Assembly: GCA_049606935.1 (NCBI GenBank)
Contig: JBMYWA010000024.1
Coordinates: 1-29,130, forward strand
Direction: 5' to 3'
DNA: 29,130 nt
Source: CAJXZP01 sp049606935
GTDB taxonomy: Bacteria; Bacteroidota; Bacteroidia; Flavobacteriales_G; Salibacteraceae
Of the stretch, positions 7,490-15,091 are shown one piece after another; the first letter of the stretch is position 1; every line of letters starts with the position of its first letter. The position numbers and the translations under genes were made by a program. The notes beneath the pieces were generated by a model. It made no database searches. It worked only from the letters and a program-made list of their open reading frames with translations, and was not told the origin of the DNA.

Positions 7490-8821
7490 ATGGCACAAGT
7501 AGAAGTAAAACTTCCGAAAATGGGAGAAAGTGTTGCGGAAGCAACAATTACCACATGGTTAAAACAAGTAGGTGACACCGTTGAAGCGGAAGAATCAATT
7601 GTTGAAATTGCTACCGATAAAGTAGACTCCGAAGTTCCATCTCCTGCCGATGGTGTTATCACACAAATTATGTTTGAAGAAGGAGACGTTCCTCAAGTAG
7701 GTGATGTTATCGCAATAATTTCTTCAGAGGGTGAAGGTGCTGCTCCAGCTCCTGTTGCCACAGCTGAAACATCAACTCCAGCACCAACTCCGGCAGCGGT
7801 TACAACATCTACACCTGCTCCAACTGAAAATACTACTGTTGATTACTCCAATTCTGAAAATTTCTATTCACCGCTAGTTAAAAACATTGCGAAAGAAGAA
7901 GGAATTTCATTAACAGAGTTAGAATCTATCAAGGGTACAGGCGCAAACAATCGCGTTACTAAAAACGATATTTTAGGGTATATCTCAGGCGGAAGAGTGG
8001 CTCAATCATCAACTCTTGAAAAGCCAGTTGAGGATTCAACTCCAAAGCCTGCTGCAGCACCTAAGTCAAAACCAACACCTCAAGGAGCACCAAGTCCGTC
8101 TGACTTTGGTGGAAATGTAGAAATCATAGAAATGGATAGAATGAGAAAACTCATTTCTAAACATATGGTTAACTCCAAGCACACCTCTCCTCACGTTACC
8201 TCATTTGTGGAAGCAGATGTAACCAACATTGTGAACTGGAGAAACAAAATGAAAAACAAATTCTTTGAGCGCGAGGGTGAGAAATTAACTTTCACACCTA
8301 TTATCATGGAAGCTATTGTTAAAGCTATTAAAGATTTCCCTTTAGTAAACGTAGAGGTTCAAGGTGATTACATTGTTAAAAAGAACGATATAAATCTAGG
8401 AATGGCTACCGCTCTTCCTAGTGGAAATTTAATTGTTCCGGTAATACATAACGCAGACAATTACAATTTAACAGGATTAGCCAAGAAAGTTAACAGTTTG
8501 GCAAACAAAGCAAGAAACAACAACCTTTCTCCAGATGATATTTCAGGAGGAACCTACACCATGACAAACGTTGGAACATTTGGAAATGTGATGGGAACAC
8601 CAGTAATAAACCAACCTCAAGTTGCTATCATGGCAGTTGGAGCAATTAGAAAAATGCCTTCTGTTATTGAAACTAAGGATGGTGATTTTATTGGAATTCG
8701 TCATAAAATGTTCTTATCACACGCCTATGACCACCGCGTTGTAGACGGTGCTTTAGGTGGTATGTTTGTTAGAAAAGTGGCCGACTACCTAGAGTCTTTC
8801 GACATCAATAGAGAATTATAA
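7490..8821 (+). CDS. 2-oxo acid dehydrogenase E2 (dihydrolipoyl acyltransferase)
   Basis: This is the core acyltransferase of a 2-oxo acid dehydrogenase complex, which moves the acyl group from lipoyl-lysine to CoA. The 443-aa protein has one lipoyl domain at 1-78 with the lipoylation site TDKVDSE (Lys44), an Ala/Pro/Thr-rich linker (about 83-115), a peripheral-subunit-binding domain at 126-165 that docks E1 or E3, a second Pro-rich linker, and a catalytic domain from about 208 to the end. His415 and Asp419 in DHRVVDG are the acyltransferase active site. The single lipoyl domain and DKVDSEV motif suggest the branched-chain type rather than pyruvate dehydrogenase, but 2-oxoglutarate cannot be excluded. 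It is monocistronic here: E1 and E3 genes are not in the window. A long inverted repeat follows 12 nt after the stop. Confidence 0.93.
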   Translation: MAQVEVKLPKMGESVAEATITTWLKQVGDTVEAEESIVEIATDKVDSEVPSPADGVITQIMFEEGDVPQVGDVIAIISSEGEGAAPAPVATAETSTPAPTPAAVTTSTPAPTENTTVDYSNSENFYSPLVKNIAKEEGISLTELESIKGTGANNRVTKNDILGYISGGRVAQSSTLEKPVEDSTPKPAAAPKSKPTPQGAPSPSDFGGNVEIIEMDRMRKLISKHMVNSKHTSPHVTSFVEADVTNIVNWRNKMKNKFFEREGEKLTFTPIIMEAIVKAIKDFPLVNVEVQGDYIVKKNDINLGMATALPSGNLIVPVIHNADNYNLTGLAKKVNSLANKARNNNLSPDDISGGTYTMTNVGTFGNVMGTPVINQPQVAIMAVGAIRKMPSVIETKDGDFIGIRHKMFLSHAYDHRVVDGALGGMFVRKVADYLESFDINREL

Positions 8822-8833
8822 ATCAAATATTTA

Positions 8834-8888
8834 CCATCTGTTTTATTCATTAAGTTTATTAATAAACTGGTGTGAATAAAACAGATGG
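8834..8888. repeat. Long near-perfect inverted repeat between E2 and OmpA-family genes
   Basis: Arms 8834-8849 (CCATCTGTTTTATTCA) and 8873-8888 are exact reverse complements (16 bp). The interior holds a second palindrome, AGTTTATTAATAAACT at 8853-8868, so the 55-nt unit can form one stem interrupted by a small asymmetric internal loop (3 and 4 nt). No T-tract follows on either strand, so it is not a textbook Rho-independent terminator. It may protect or end the E2 mRNA 3' end, or act on the downstream promoter. Confidence 0.85.
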
Positions 8889-8893
8889 CTATA

Positions 8894-8925
8894 TTTGTTG
8901 CACCTACCAACTATACATATTTTTG
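8894..8925 (+). promoter_or_regulatory. Promoter of the PorE-like OmpA-family gene
   Basis: TTTG at 8894-8897 and TATTTTTG at 8918-8925 match the Bacteroidota -33/-7 pattern with 20 nt between them. Transcription would start near 8932, leaving a leader of about 24 nt. A second TAnnTTTG (TATATTTG, 8890-8897) overlaps the -33 part. Confidence 0.6.
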
Positions 8926-8955
8926 AAGCATAACAAACCCCCAAAGTAAAAACGA

Positions 8956-11076
8956 ATGCGCAAAATTACTTCTACAACAATTGTTCTAGCACTGCTAGTA
9001 TTGATTTCATTTTCATCTTCTGCTCAGAAAGAAGAAAAAATCACGGCTAAAAAAGCCCTGTTTTACCTAGAAGATGGGAATTGGGAAAAAGCAAAACAAT
9101 ATTATCTGGAACTTTTAAAAGAATCACCAGAAGATCAAGACCTACATTTATACTGTGGTGTGGCTTATTTAAATAGCCGTATCAATGCAGAAAAATCAAT
9201 GGATCACTTCAATAAAGTAGATGAAACAAAAACAGAAGGGGTTATTTTATTGAAAGGGGAGTCTTTCCATTACATGGGGCAATTTGATTCAGCTGCTGTT
9301 TATTACGAAAAATACAAAAATACAAATGGCGTAAAAATTCAAAAGGGACTTCAAAAACTAATGGACCTTAGAAAAGAACAATGTAGCACTGGTAAAAGAC
9401 TTACCGCTTCTCCAACAGAGGGAATGTTTGTTGAAAATTTAGGTACAGATGTTAACACCATGTTCTTGGATTATGCTCCTGTAGTTTATGAAGACTTGAA
9501 AACACTGGTTTTCACCTCAACAAACGCTAATTTATTTAATATTAAGTACATGACTTTCCAGGCTAAAGGCCAGGAAGAGATTTTTTATACCAACTATGAT
9601 CCGGTATACAAAAAATGGTTGCCAAGAGCTAAATCTGACGGAGTTGTTCTAAACAAAAACATTGATACCGAAGAAAACGAATCTTCCATTACTTTCAGCG
9701 AAGATTTATCTCAATTCTTCTTTTACAGAAGAGGGAAACTTTATGTTTCAACAAATCTTGGTGATCCAGTTGCTGTAAAAACCGAACAAACACAGTTTAC
9801 AGATAACCAAATAGTATCGGTTGCCATCTCCAGATCTCTTAATGATGTATTCATTACTAGTGACAAAGCTGGAGGAAAAGGCGGTACAGATATTTACCAT
9901 GCCTTTAGAAAAGAAAATGGTGAATTTTCTGATTTTAAAAACTTGAGCGATATTAATACAGATCACGATGAAGGGTCTCCATTCTTATCTGATGATGGAA
10001 CCAAATTATACTTCGCTTCAAAAGGATACAATTCAATTGGTGATTTTGACATTTTCGTTGCAACAAAAACCGACAGTGGTTGGACAGATGTTAAAAACAT
10101 GGGTGTTCCGGTTAACTCACCGGCTAACGACATCCACTTCAGGCTAACTGGAGGTAACGAAGAGTTTGGGTACCTTGCTTCAGACAGAATGGGTAACGTG
10201 GGAGACTACGATGTATGGAGAGTTTGGACTTGCTATGATGTTCCTGCAACAAACCTTGCTGGGAAATTCATAGAATTACCAGGACATTCTATTGATAGCG
10301 CTGATTTAGTTCTAATGAACATTGATTCATCTGTAGTGGCAACTGTTGACCCATTAGCTAATGACGGAAATTATTCTTTTAGAGTAAATACCGAGACTTC
10401 GTATATTTTATCTCTAGTAGTTAAAGGAAGAGCCACTCATACATACAACATTACCATTCCAGAGCAATGTAGCGAATATGATATCTTTCAAACGCTTACT
10501 TGTGAGTTGAAAATGGATCCAGACAGCTTTGTTTTTGAACAAAAATCTGTTCTTACCAATGCATTTTATAATATTGACGAAGCAAGGGGTGAACAATCAA
10601 GAGAAGCTTTTGTAGCTGGATTAACACCAGAAAGTCCTTCATACACAGATCCTGAGTCTAGAGTAACTCCATGGGAGAAAGATGAATTACTTGCACAATT
10701 ACCACCTCCAGTTAAAAATGCAGATGGTAAATTTGTTCACCTAATTTACTTTGACTTTGACAAATCATTTATTTCTGATGAAGACAGAGATTACATTTCA
10801 AAGGTTTCTAAAATCTTAAATGCAGACCCTAGCAAGAAAGTTATTCTAAGTGGTCATACAGATTCTCAAGGTTCTGCGGCCTATAACAAACCGCTATCAA
10901 ACCGTAGAGCAAAACGTGTGGCTGATTACTTTATCAAAATGGGTGTAAACCCAGCTCAAATTGAAACTCAAGGATATGGAGAGTCTCAGTTAGCGCATAA
11001 AGATTATGATTCACAAGGTAGATACATTAAACGTTTAACAAGATTAAATAGACGTTGTGAAGTTGAAATAAAATAA
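8956..11076 (+). CDS. PorE-like TPR / beta-propeller / OmpA-domain protein
   Basis: This is an exported envelope protein of 706 aa that should bind peptidoglycan. In order: a signal peptide (1-23, ending SSSA before QKEE), two or three TPR-like helical pairs (about 32-120), a PD40/WD40-like propeller (about 160-425, with repeated blocks such as FLSDDGTKLYFAS and GYLASDRMGNVGDYDVW), a carboxypeptidase-regulatory-like beta domain (about 430-510) and a C-terminal OmpA domain (about 592-706) with the peptidoglycan-binding signature GHTDSQGSAAYNKPLSNRRA and terminal NRRCEVEI. This order matches PorE of the type IX secretion system in Porphyromonas. PorE is a lipoprotein, whereas this signal peptide has no lipobox Cys, and no other por/gld genes are in the window. 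A general OmpA/PD40 envelope role is therefore equally possible. It has its own promoter and terminator. Confidence 0.85.
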   Translation: MRKITSTTIVLALLVLISFSSSAQKEEKITAKKALFYLEDGNWEKAKQYYLELLKESPEDQDLHLYCGVAYLNSRINAEKSMDHFNKVDETKTEGVILLKGESFHYMGQFDSAAVYYEKYKNTNGVKIQKGLQKLMDLRKEQCSTGKRLTASPTEGMFVENLGTDVNTMFLDYAPVVYEDLKTLVFTSTNANLFNIKYMTFQAKGQEEIFYTNYDPVYKKWLPRAKSDGVVLNKNIDTEENESSITFSEDLSQFFFYRRGKLYVSTNLGDPVAVKTEQTQFTDNQIVSVAISRSLNDVFITSDKAGGKGGTDIYHAFRKENGEFSDFKNLSDINTDHDEGSPFLSDDGTKLYFASKGYNSIGDFDIFVATKTDSGWTDVKNMGVPVNSPANDIHFRLTGGNEEFGYLASDRMGNVGDYDVWRVWTCYDVPATNLAGKFIELPGHSIDSADLVLMNIDSSVVATVDPLANDGNYSFRVNTETSYILSLVVKGRATHTYNITIPEQCSEYDIFQTLTCELKMDPDSFVFEQKSVLTNAFYNIDEARGEQSREAFVAGLTPESPSYTDPESRVTPWEKDELLAQLPPPVKNADGKFVHLIYFDFDKSFISDEDRDYISKVSKILNADPSKKVILSGHTDSQGSAAYNKPLSNRRAKRVADYFIKMGVNPAQIETQGYGESQLAHKDYDSQGRYIKRLTRLNRRCEVEIK

Positions 11077-11097
11077 TCAACTAAATATATTTATAAG

Positions 11098-11126
11098 AAA
11101 ACTCCTCAAAACTGAGGAGTTTTTTT
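11098..11126 (+). terminator. Rho-independent terminator after the OmpA-family gene
   Basis: The stem ACTCCTCA (11101-11108) / TGAGGAGT (11113-11120) has an AAAC loop. It is flanked by AAA on the left and a T run to 11126 on the right, which extend the stem and provide the U-tract. It begins about 21 nt after the stop. Confidence 0.93.
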
Positions 11127-11147
11127 ATGCCCAAAAATTAATTCCGT

Positions 11148-11155
11148 TATGTTTG
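11148..11155 (+). promoter_or_regulatory. -7 promoter element of the exonuclease operon
   Basis: TATGTTTG matches TAnnTTTG and predicts a start near 11162, about 11 nt before the ATG at 11173. The ATG at 11149 lies inside this element and so is unlikely to be the translation start. Confidence 0.55.
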
Positions 11156-11172
11156 CGGACTCAAATAAAACT

Positions 11173-11934
11173 ATGAACTTAGAATTAAAAAATCCTATTG
11201 CCGTTTTCGATTTGGAAACAACAGGTGTCAATACTTCAACGGATCGAATATTAGAAATATCTATTCATAAGGTATGGCCAAATGGTAAATCAGAAACGCG
11301 TACTCATCGAGTTAATCCAGAAATGCCAATACCTGCCAAAACAACTGCTATTCATGGAATTTCTGACGATGACGTAAAGAACGAACCGGTATTTAGCGAT
11401 TTAGCTCCAAATCTGTATATTTTTCTTAACGATTGTGACTTGGCGGGCTTTAACTCTAATCGTTTTGATGTACCTCTATTGGTGGAAGAATTTCATAGAG
11501 CGGGTTATGATTTTGACGTGACCAATAGAAATTTAGTGGATGTACAGAACATCTTCCATAAAATGGAGCAAAGAACACTCGTAGCTGCCTATAAGTTTTA
11601 TTGCGGTAAAGATTTGACAAACGCCCATAGTGCGGAAGCAGACACCTTAGCTACCTATGAAATATTAGAGGCACAATTAGCAAAGTACCCTAACCTAAAG
11701 CGAGACACCAAATCTTTAAACGATTTTACCAGAATGCACAATTCGGTAGATTTAGCAGGTAGGTTCATAAAAAACGAGGAAGGAATAACCGTGTTTAACT
11801 TTGGTAAACATAAGGGAAAACCCGCTGCAGAAGTTCTTAAAAAAGAACCTTCCTACTACGGATGGATGATGAATGGCGATTTTTCACAAAACACAAAAAA
11901 GGTATTACAAAATATTAGAAAAAATTCTAAATAA
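11173..11934 (+). CDS. DnaQ-like 3'-5' exonuclease with C-terminal FGKHKGK domain
   Basis: The 253-aa protein belongs to the DEDDh exonuclease family (proofreading epsilon subunit and RNase T relatives). Visible motifs are Exo I FDLETTG (Asp13, Glu15), Exo II NSNRFDVPLL (Asp99) and Exo III HSAEADT (His152, Asp157), so the metal-binding set looks complete. The C-terminal ~45 residues carry FNFGKHKGK (208-216) and a YYGWM segment, a small domain also seen at the end of exonuclease-X-like proteins. The ATG at 11149 would add eight residues but sits in the -7 promoter motif, so I chose the ATG at 11173. It is probably a free-standing DNA repair or RNA-processing exonuclease, not the Pol III subunit; the substrate is not known. 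The FAH-family gene begins 8 nt after the stop. Confidence 0.9.
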   Translation: MNLELKNPIAVFDLETTGVNTSTDRILEISIHKVWPNGKSETRTHRVNPEMPIPAKTTAIHGISDDDVKNEPVFSDLAPNLYIFLNDCDLAGFNSNRFDVPLLVEEFHRAGYDFDVTNRNLVDVQNIFHKMEQRTLVAAYKFYCGKDLTNAHSAEADTLATYEILEAQLAKYPNLKRDTKSLNDFTRMHNSVDLAGRFIKNEEGITVFNFGKHKGKPAAEVLKKEPSYYGWMMNGDFSQNTKKVLQNIRKNSK

Positions 11935-11942
11935 TTAAAGCG

Positions 11943-12554
11943 ATGAAAATTATTTGTATTGGAAGAAATTATGTGAATCACGCTAAAGAATTAAACAACC
12001 CCGTTCCTTCTGAGCCTGTGGTTTTTATTAAGCCAGATTCAGCCATTTTACAAACAAATAAACCATTCTTTATTCCTCAGTTTACTAATGAAATTCATCA
12101 TGAATTAGAGGTAGTTGTAAAAATTAATCGCGTTGGTAAACACATACAAAAAAAGTTTGCCCATAAATATTATGATTCTATTTCTGTAGGTATAGACTTT
12201 ACCGCTAGAGATCTTCAATCTCAGTTAAAAGCTAAAGGATTACCTTGGGAAAAAGCCAAGGCTTTTGACGGGTCTGCACCCATCGGTAAAATGGTTAAAG
12301 TAACCCCTGAGATGGATTTAAATAATTTAGATTTTTCGTTAACCAAAAACGGCAAAGTGGTTCAGAAGGGTAACACCAAAGACATGATGTTTTCGATTGA
12401 TAGCATTATTGAACACGTATCAAAGTACTTTACCCTTAAAATTGGAGACCTAATTTATACTGGAACCCCTGCAGGAGTATCTAAAGTAGAAATTGGTGAC
12501 GAACTAATTGCTAGCTTATCTGGACATGAACTATTAAAAACATCTATTAGATAG
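11943..12554 (+). CDS. Fumarylacetoacetate hydrolase (FAH) family protein
   Basis: The 203-aa length fits the short YcgM/FAHD1-like branch, which has only the catalytic FAH domain. These enzymes are acylpyruvate hydrolases, oxaloacetate decarboxylases or tautomerases, or isomerases in aromatic catabolism. The metal site is visible as HHELEVVV (Glu54, Glu56) and GIDFTARDLQ (Asp85). Substrate-site segments follow: KAFDGSAP and the GDLIYTGTPAGV loop near the C-terminus. The start at 11943 gives MKIICIGRNY, the usual family opening. It is cotranscribed with the exonuclease (8-nt gap), a pairing with no obvious functional link. No aromatic-degradation genes are nearby, so a housekeeping oxaloacetate or acylpyruvate role is more likely than a catabolic one. 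The exact substrate is undetermined. Confidence 0.9.
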   Translation: MKIICIGRNYVNHAKELNNPVPSEPVVFIKPDSAILQTNKPFFIPQFTNEIHHELEVVVKINRVGKHIQKKFAHKYYDSISVGIDFTARDLQSQLKAKGLPWEKAKAFDGSAPIGKMVKVTPEMDLNNLDFSLTKNGKVVQKGNTKDMMFSIDSIIEHVSKYFTLKIGDLIYTGTPAGVSKVEIGDELIASLSGHELLKTSIR

Positions 12555-12601
12555 GTAGCTATTACTATCAATCTTGCTAAATTTATCCAAAATTTTTCCG
12601 T

Positions 12602-14887
12602 TTGAAGTACATTCCAAAAATTAGTTTGTTTCTTGTATTCCTTGTGGCGTTTGCTTTAGGATTAAAACAAATTCATGAGCCAGATTTATGGTGGATGTTT
12701 CGTACAGGAGAATGGATGGTTCAAAACCAACAAATTCCTACGGTGGATGTTTTTTCATATACCCACAAAGGGGTAGATTGGATTAGTGTAAAATGGCTGT
12801 TTGAATTGATTGCTTACGGTTTTGCAAATTTGCTAGGCCCAGAATCCATCGGAGTTCTTCAAGCAGTCGTCAATATTTTATTAACCCTATTTTTTATAAA
12901 AATTGTTGTCATTATTTCTAAATCAACCTTTGACTTAGAAATAAAGCCCAGTCATCCAATTTTAATTATAGGAGCCATATTGTTCTTGTTTAGTAGTGAT
13001 TATAGATTAGTGGGCAGACCAGAAATGTTTAGCCATTTGCTCACTATTATTTATTTGTGGCTTTACATCAATTATAAACATCAACCTGGAAAATTTATCT
13101 TTTGGCTTATTCCACTGCAAATATTATGGGTAAATATGCATGAGGCGTTTGCAGTAGGCATGGTGCTTTTGTTAACTTTTATAGGTGGTGAAATTCTAGA
13201 TTACCTTTTGGCCCAAAATAAAGACAAGAAAAAACTTCAAACTCTAGTATTTGCCTGTGGATTAGCATTTTTGGCCGTTGCAATTAACCCACGTGGATTT
13301 TACATGTTTTACCATCCTTATTTCTTATTCTCTGTAGTGGAAAGCAACCATTATACGAATGAGTTAAACTCCTTTTTCTTTCGACCAGACTTTTTCTTTT
13401 CATTCAAAGAACCCTTCATTACCGCTGGGCTATTTATAGTTAGCACCGCCAGTTTAGTATGGTTGTTTTTGAAAAGAAAAACGGTTTTTCTCACTAAAAT
13501 TGGTACTGGATATGTAGTTATTACCATAGCCTTTTTATACCTAGGAATGACAGGTTACCGAAATGTAATTTTTCCAATAATTGTTTTATTTCCGTTTACT
13601 ACTGCGGTCATTATTTCAATTTCCAAAAAGTGGAATAATGCAATTTGGAATCAATCCATATTGGTTATGGCATTTGTTTTACCACTTGTTTTTTATATCG
13701 GAATTGGCTCGAACCAATACTATAAAAATTTTCAGTCAAAAGATAGATTTGGTTTAGCTACATATGCAGATAGCAACCCTGCTGGAGCCGCCCACTTCAT
13801 TCAGCAACACAATCTTCAAAACGAACGAGCATTTACAGACTATTTAACCTCAGCCTATTTTTTATGGACATTACGCCCAGGCTTTGAATCTTTCATTGAT
13901 TTAAGAGACTTAGATATTTTTCCGAAGACATTTTTTGACGATTTTTTTAGAATTACCTACTTCACTAATTTATTTGAAGAAAGTGATACTAATTATAATT
14001 ACAACCATGCAATACTCTATACATGGGAGTTTCCAAACTTACATAGGTATTTGTATCATAGTCCTAACTGGAAGCAAGTCTATGCAGATAATGTTGCCGC
14101 AGTTTACTTAAAAAACAAGGAATCAAACCAGAGAATTATTTCGCAATTTGAATCGGATAGCTCTAATCTTTATGGAAACTTCAGTAGTTCGTATCAACCC
14201 AAACCAAACATAGTGGCTAATGCTATTTCTTTTGCAATTTGGCCTGGATATGAAATGCGAGTTCCTAATTTAGACTCTAGTATTTTTGCCTCCAAATACT
14301 TTAGAATTGTTGCTGACTTTGACCGTGCAGAATTTCATGCAAAGAATGCCATTAAAAACAATACCAGTCCATATGAAGGCTATAATGAATTAGGTTCAAT
14401 GTACCTAGAAATAGTACCTTTTAAGCGAACACCCCAAGGAAAAGCCAAATATATTGAAATGGCCAAAGAAGCTTATGGTGAAGGGTATATATTAGATAAA
14501 AACAGGTATGAATGTTTATTTGGGCTAGCTCAATGTGCTTTTGCAAGTGGCAATTACGGATACGCAATTAAACAATATAAGAAAGCCAACAAGGTAAAAC
14601 CTGGCCAACTAGCCACTCAAATAAAAATTGCCGATTGCTATGGTATGTTATCTCAACAAAATCCCACTCAAAAAGTAATAGATGGGTATTTTGAATACCT
14701 AAATAAAGCTTATAAAATTGACCCTGCAAACATGGATGTTATAACTAAGCTTGCAATTGGCTATTGTCAACAAAATAAATGCAACTTGGCAGCTCCATTT
14801 TTAAAGCAATATACAAGAAGCCCTAACCGGTCTGAGCAGGACCACCAACAAATATTAACTTGCAAAAAGAAGTGCCTAAAAAAATAA
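12602..14887 (+). CDS. Multi-spanning membrane protein, GT-C-like, with C-terminal TPR region
   Basis: I do not know its function. The 761-aa protein has about ten hydrophobic segments in residues 5-370, then a soluble region. A conserved-looking block follows TM1: EPDLWWMFRTGEW with IPTVDVFSYT and a later WLFELIAYG. Together with GRPEMFSHLL (138-147) and FIDLRDLDIF (431-440), it resembles a widespread family of polytopic proteins related to GT-C glycosyltransferases, where an acidic residue after TM1 would be catalytic (Asp28 here). Residues ~570-735 look like TPR helices. The start is a TTG at 12602; the next ATG candidates would delete TM1 and the PDLWW motif, so TTG is preferred. It lies 47 nt after the FAH gene and may share its transcript. 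A lipid-linked-sugar-dependent transferase or a structural membrane protein are both possible. Confidence 0.75.
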   Translation: MKYIPKISLFLVFLVAFALGLKQIHEPDLWWMFRTGEWMVQNQQIPTVDVFSYTHKGVDWISVKWLFELIAYGFANLLGPESIGVLQAVVNILLTLFFIKIVVIISKSTFDLEIKPSHPILIIGAILFLFSSDYRLVGRPEMFSHLLTIIYLWLYINYKHQPGKFIFWLIPLQILWVNMHEAFAVGMVLLLTFIGGEILDYLLAQNKDKKKLQTLVFACGLAFLAVAINPRGFYMFYHPYFLFSVVESNHYTNELNSFFFRPDFFFSFKEPFITAGLFIVSTASLVWLFLKRKTVFLTKIGTGYVVITIAFLYLGMTGYRNVIFPIIVLFPFTTAVIISISKKWNNAIWNQSILVMAFVLPLVFYIGIGSNQYYKNFQSKDRFGLATYADSNPAGAAHFIQQHNLQNERAFTDYLTSAYFLWTLRPGFESFIDLRDLDIFPKTFFDDFFRITYFTNLFEESDTNYNYNHAILYTWEFPNLHRYLYHSPNWKQVYADNVAAVYLKNKESNQRIISQFESDSSNLYGNFSSSYQPKPNIVANAISFAIWPGYEMRVPNLDSSIFASKYFRIVADFDRAEFHAKNAIKNNTSPYEGYNELGSMYLEIVPFKRTPQGKAKYIEMAKEAYGEGYILDKNRYECLFGLAQCAFASGNYGYAIKQYKKANKVKPGQLATQIKIADCYGMLSQQNPTQKVIDGYFEYLNKAYKIDPANMDVITKLAIGYCQQNKCNLAAPFLKQYTRSPNRSEQDHQQILTCKKKCLKK

Positions 14888-15033
14888 CCGCTCCATCTAA
14901 ACCGAATAATATTTCTAAATAAACTAACCCACCTACTCTTTGTTTCGTAAATAAACCAGTCTACTAACCAAAAATATTCTGTTTTCTTATTACTACACTA
15001 AAATATTATTTTTACCGTTTATCCCAAATTATC

Positions 15034-15063
15034 TTGTCATTCAAAAATTGAAATTCACTTTTG
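15034..15063 (+). promoter_or_regulatory. Probable promoter of the TonB-receptor operon
   Basis: TTG at 15034-15036, a 19-nt spacer and CACTTTTG at 15056-15063 fit the Bacteroidota -33/-7 layout with one mismatch in the TAnnTTTG element. The start would be near 15070, about 22 nt before the ATG at 15092. The 14888-15091 gap otherwise shows nothing recognisable. Confidence 0.45.
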
Positions 15064-15091
15064 CATTTCATATTTTTTAAATATTCACCAA

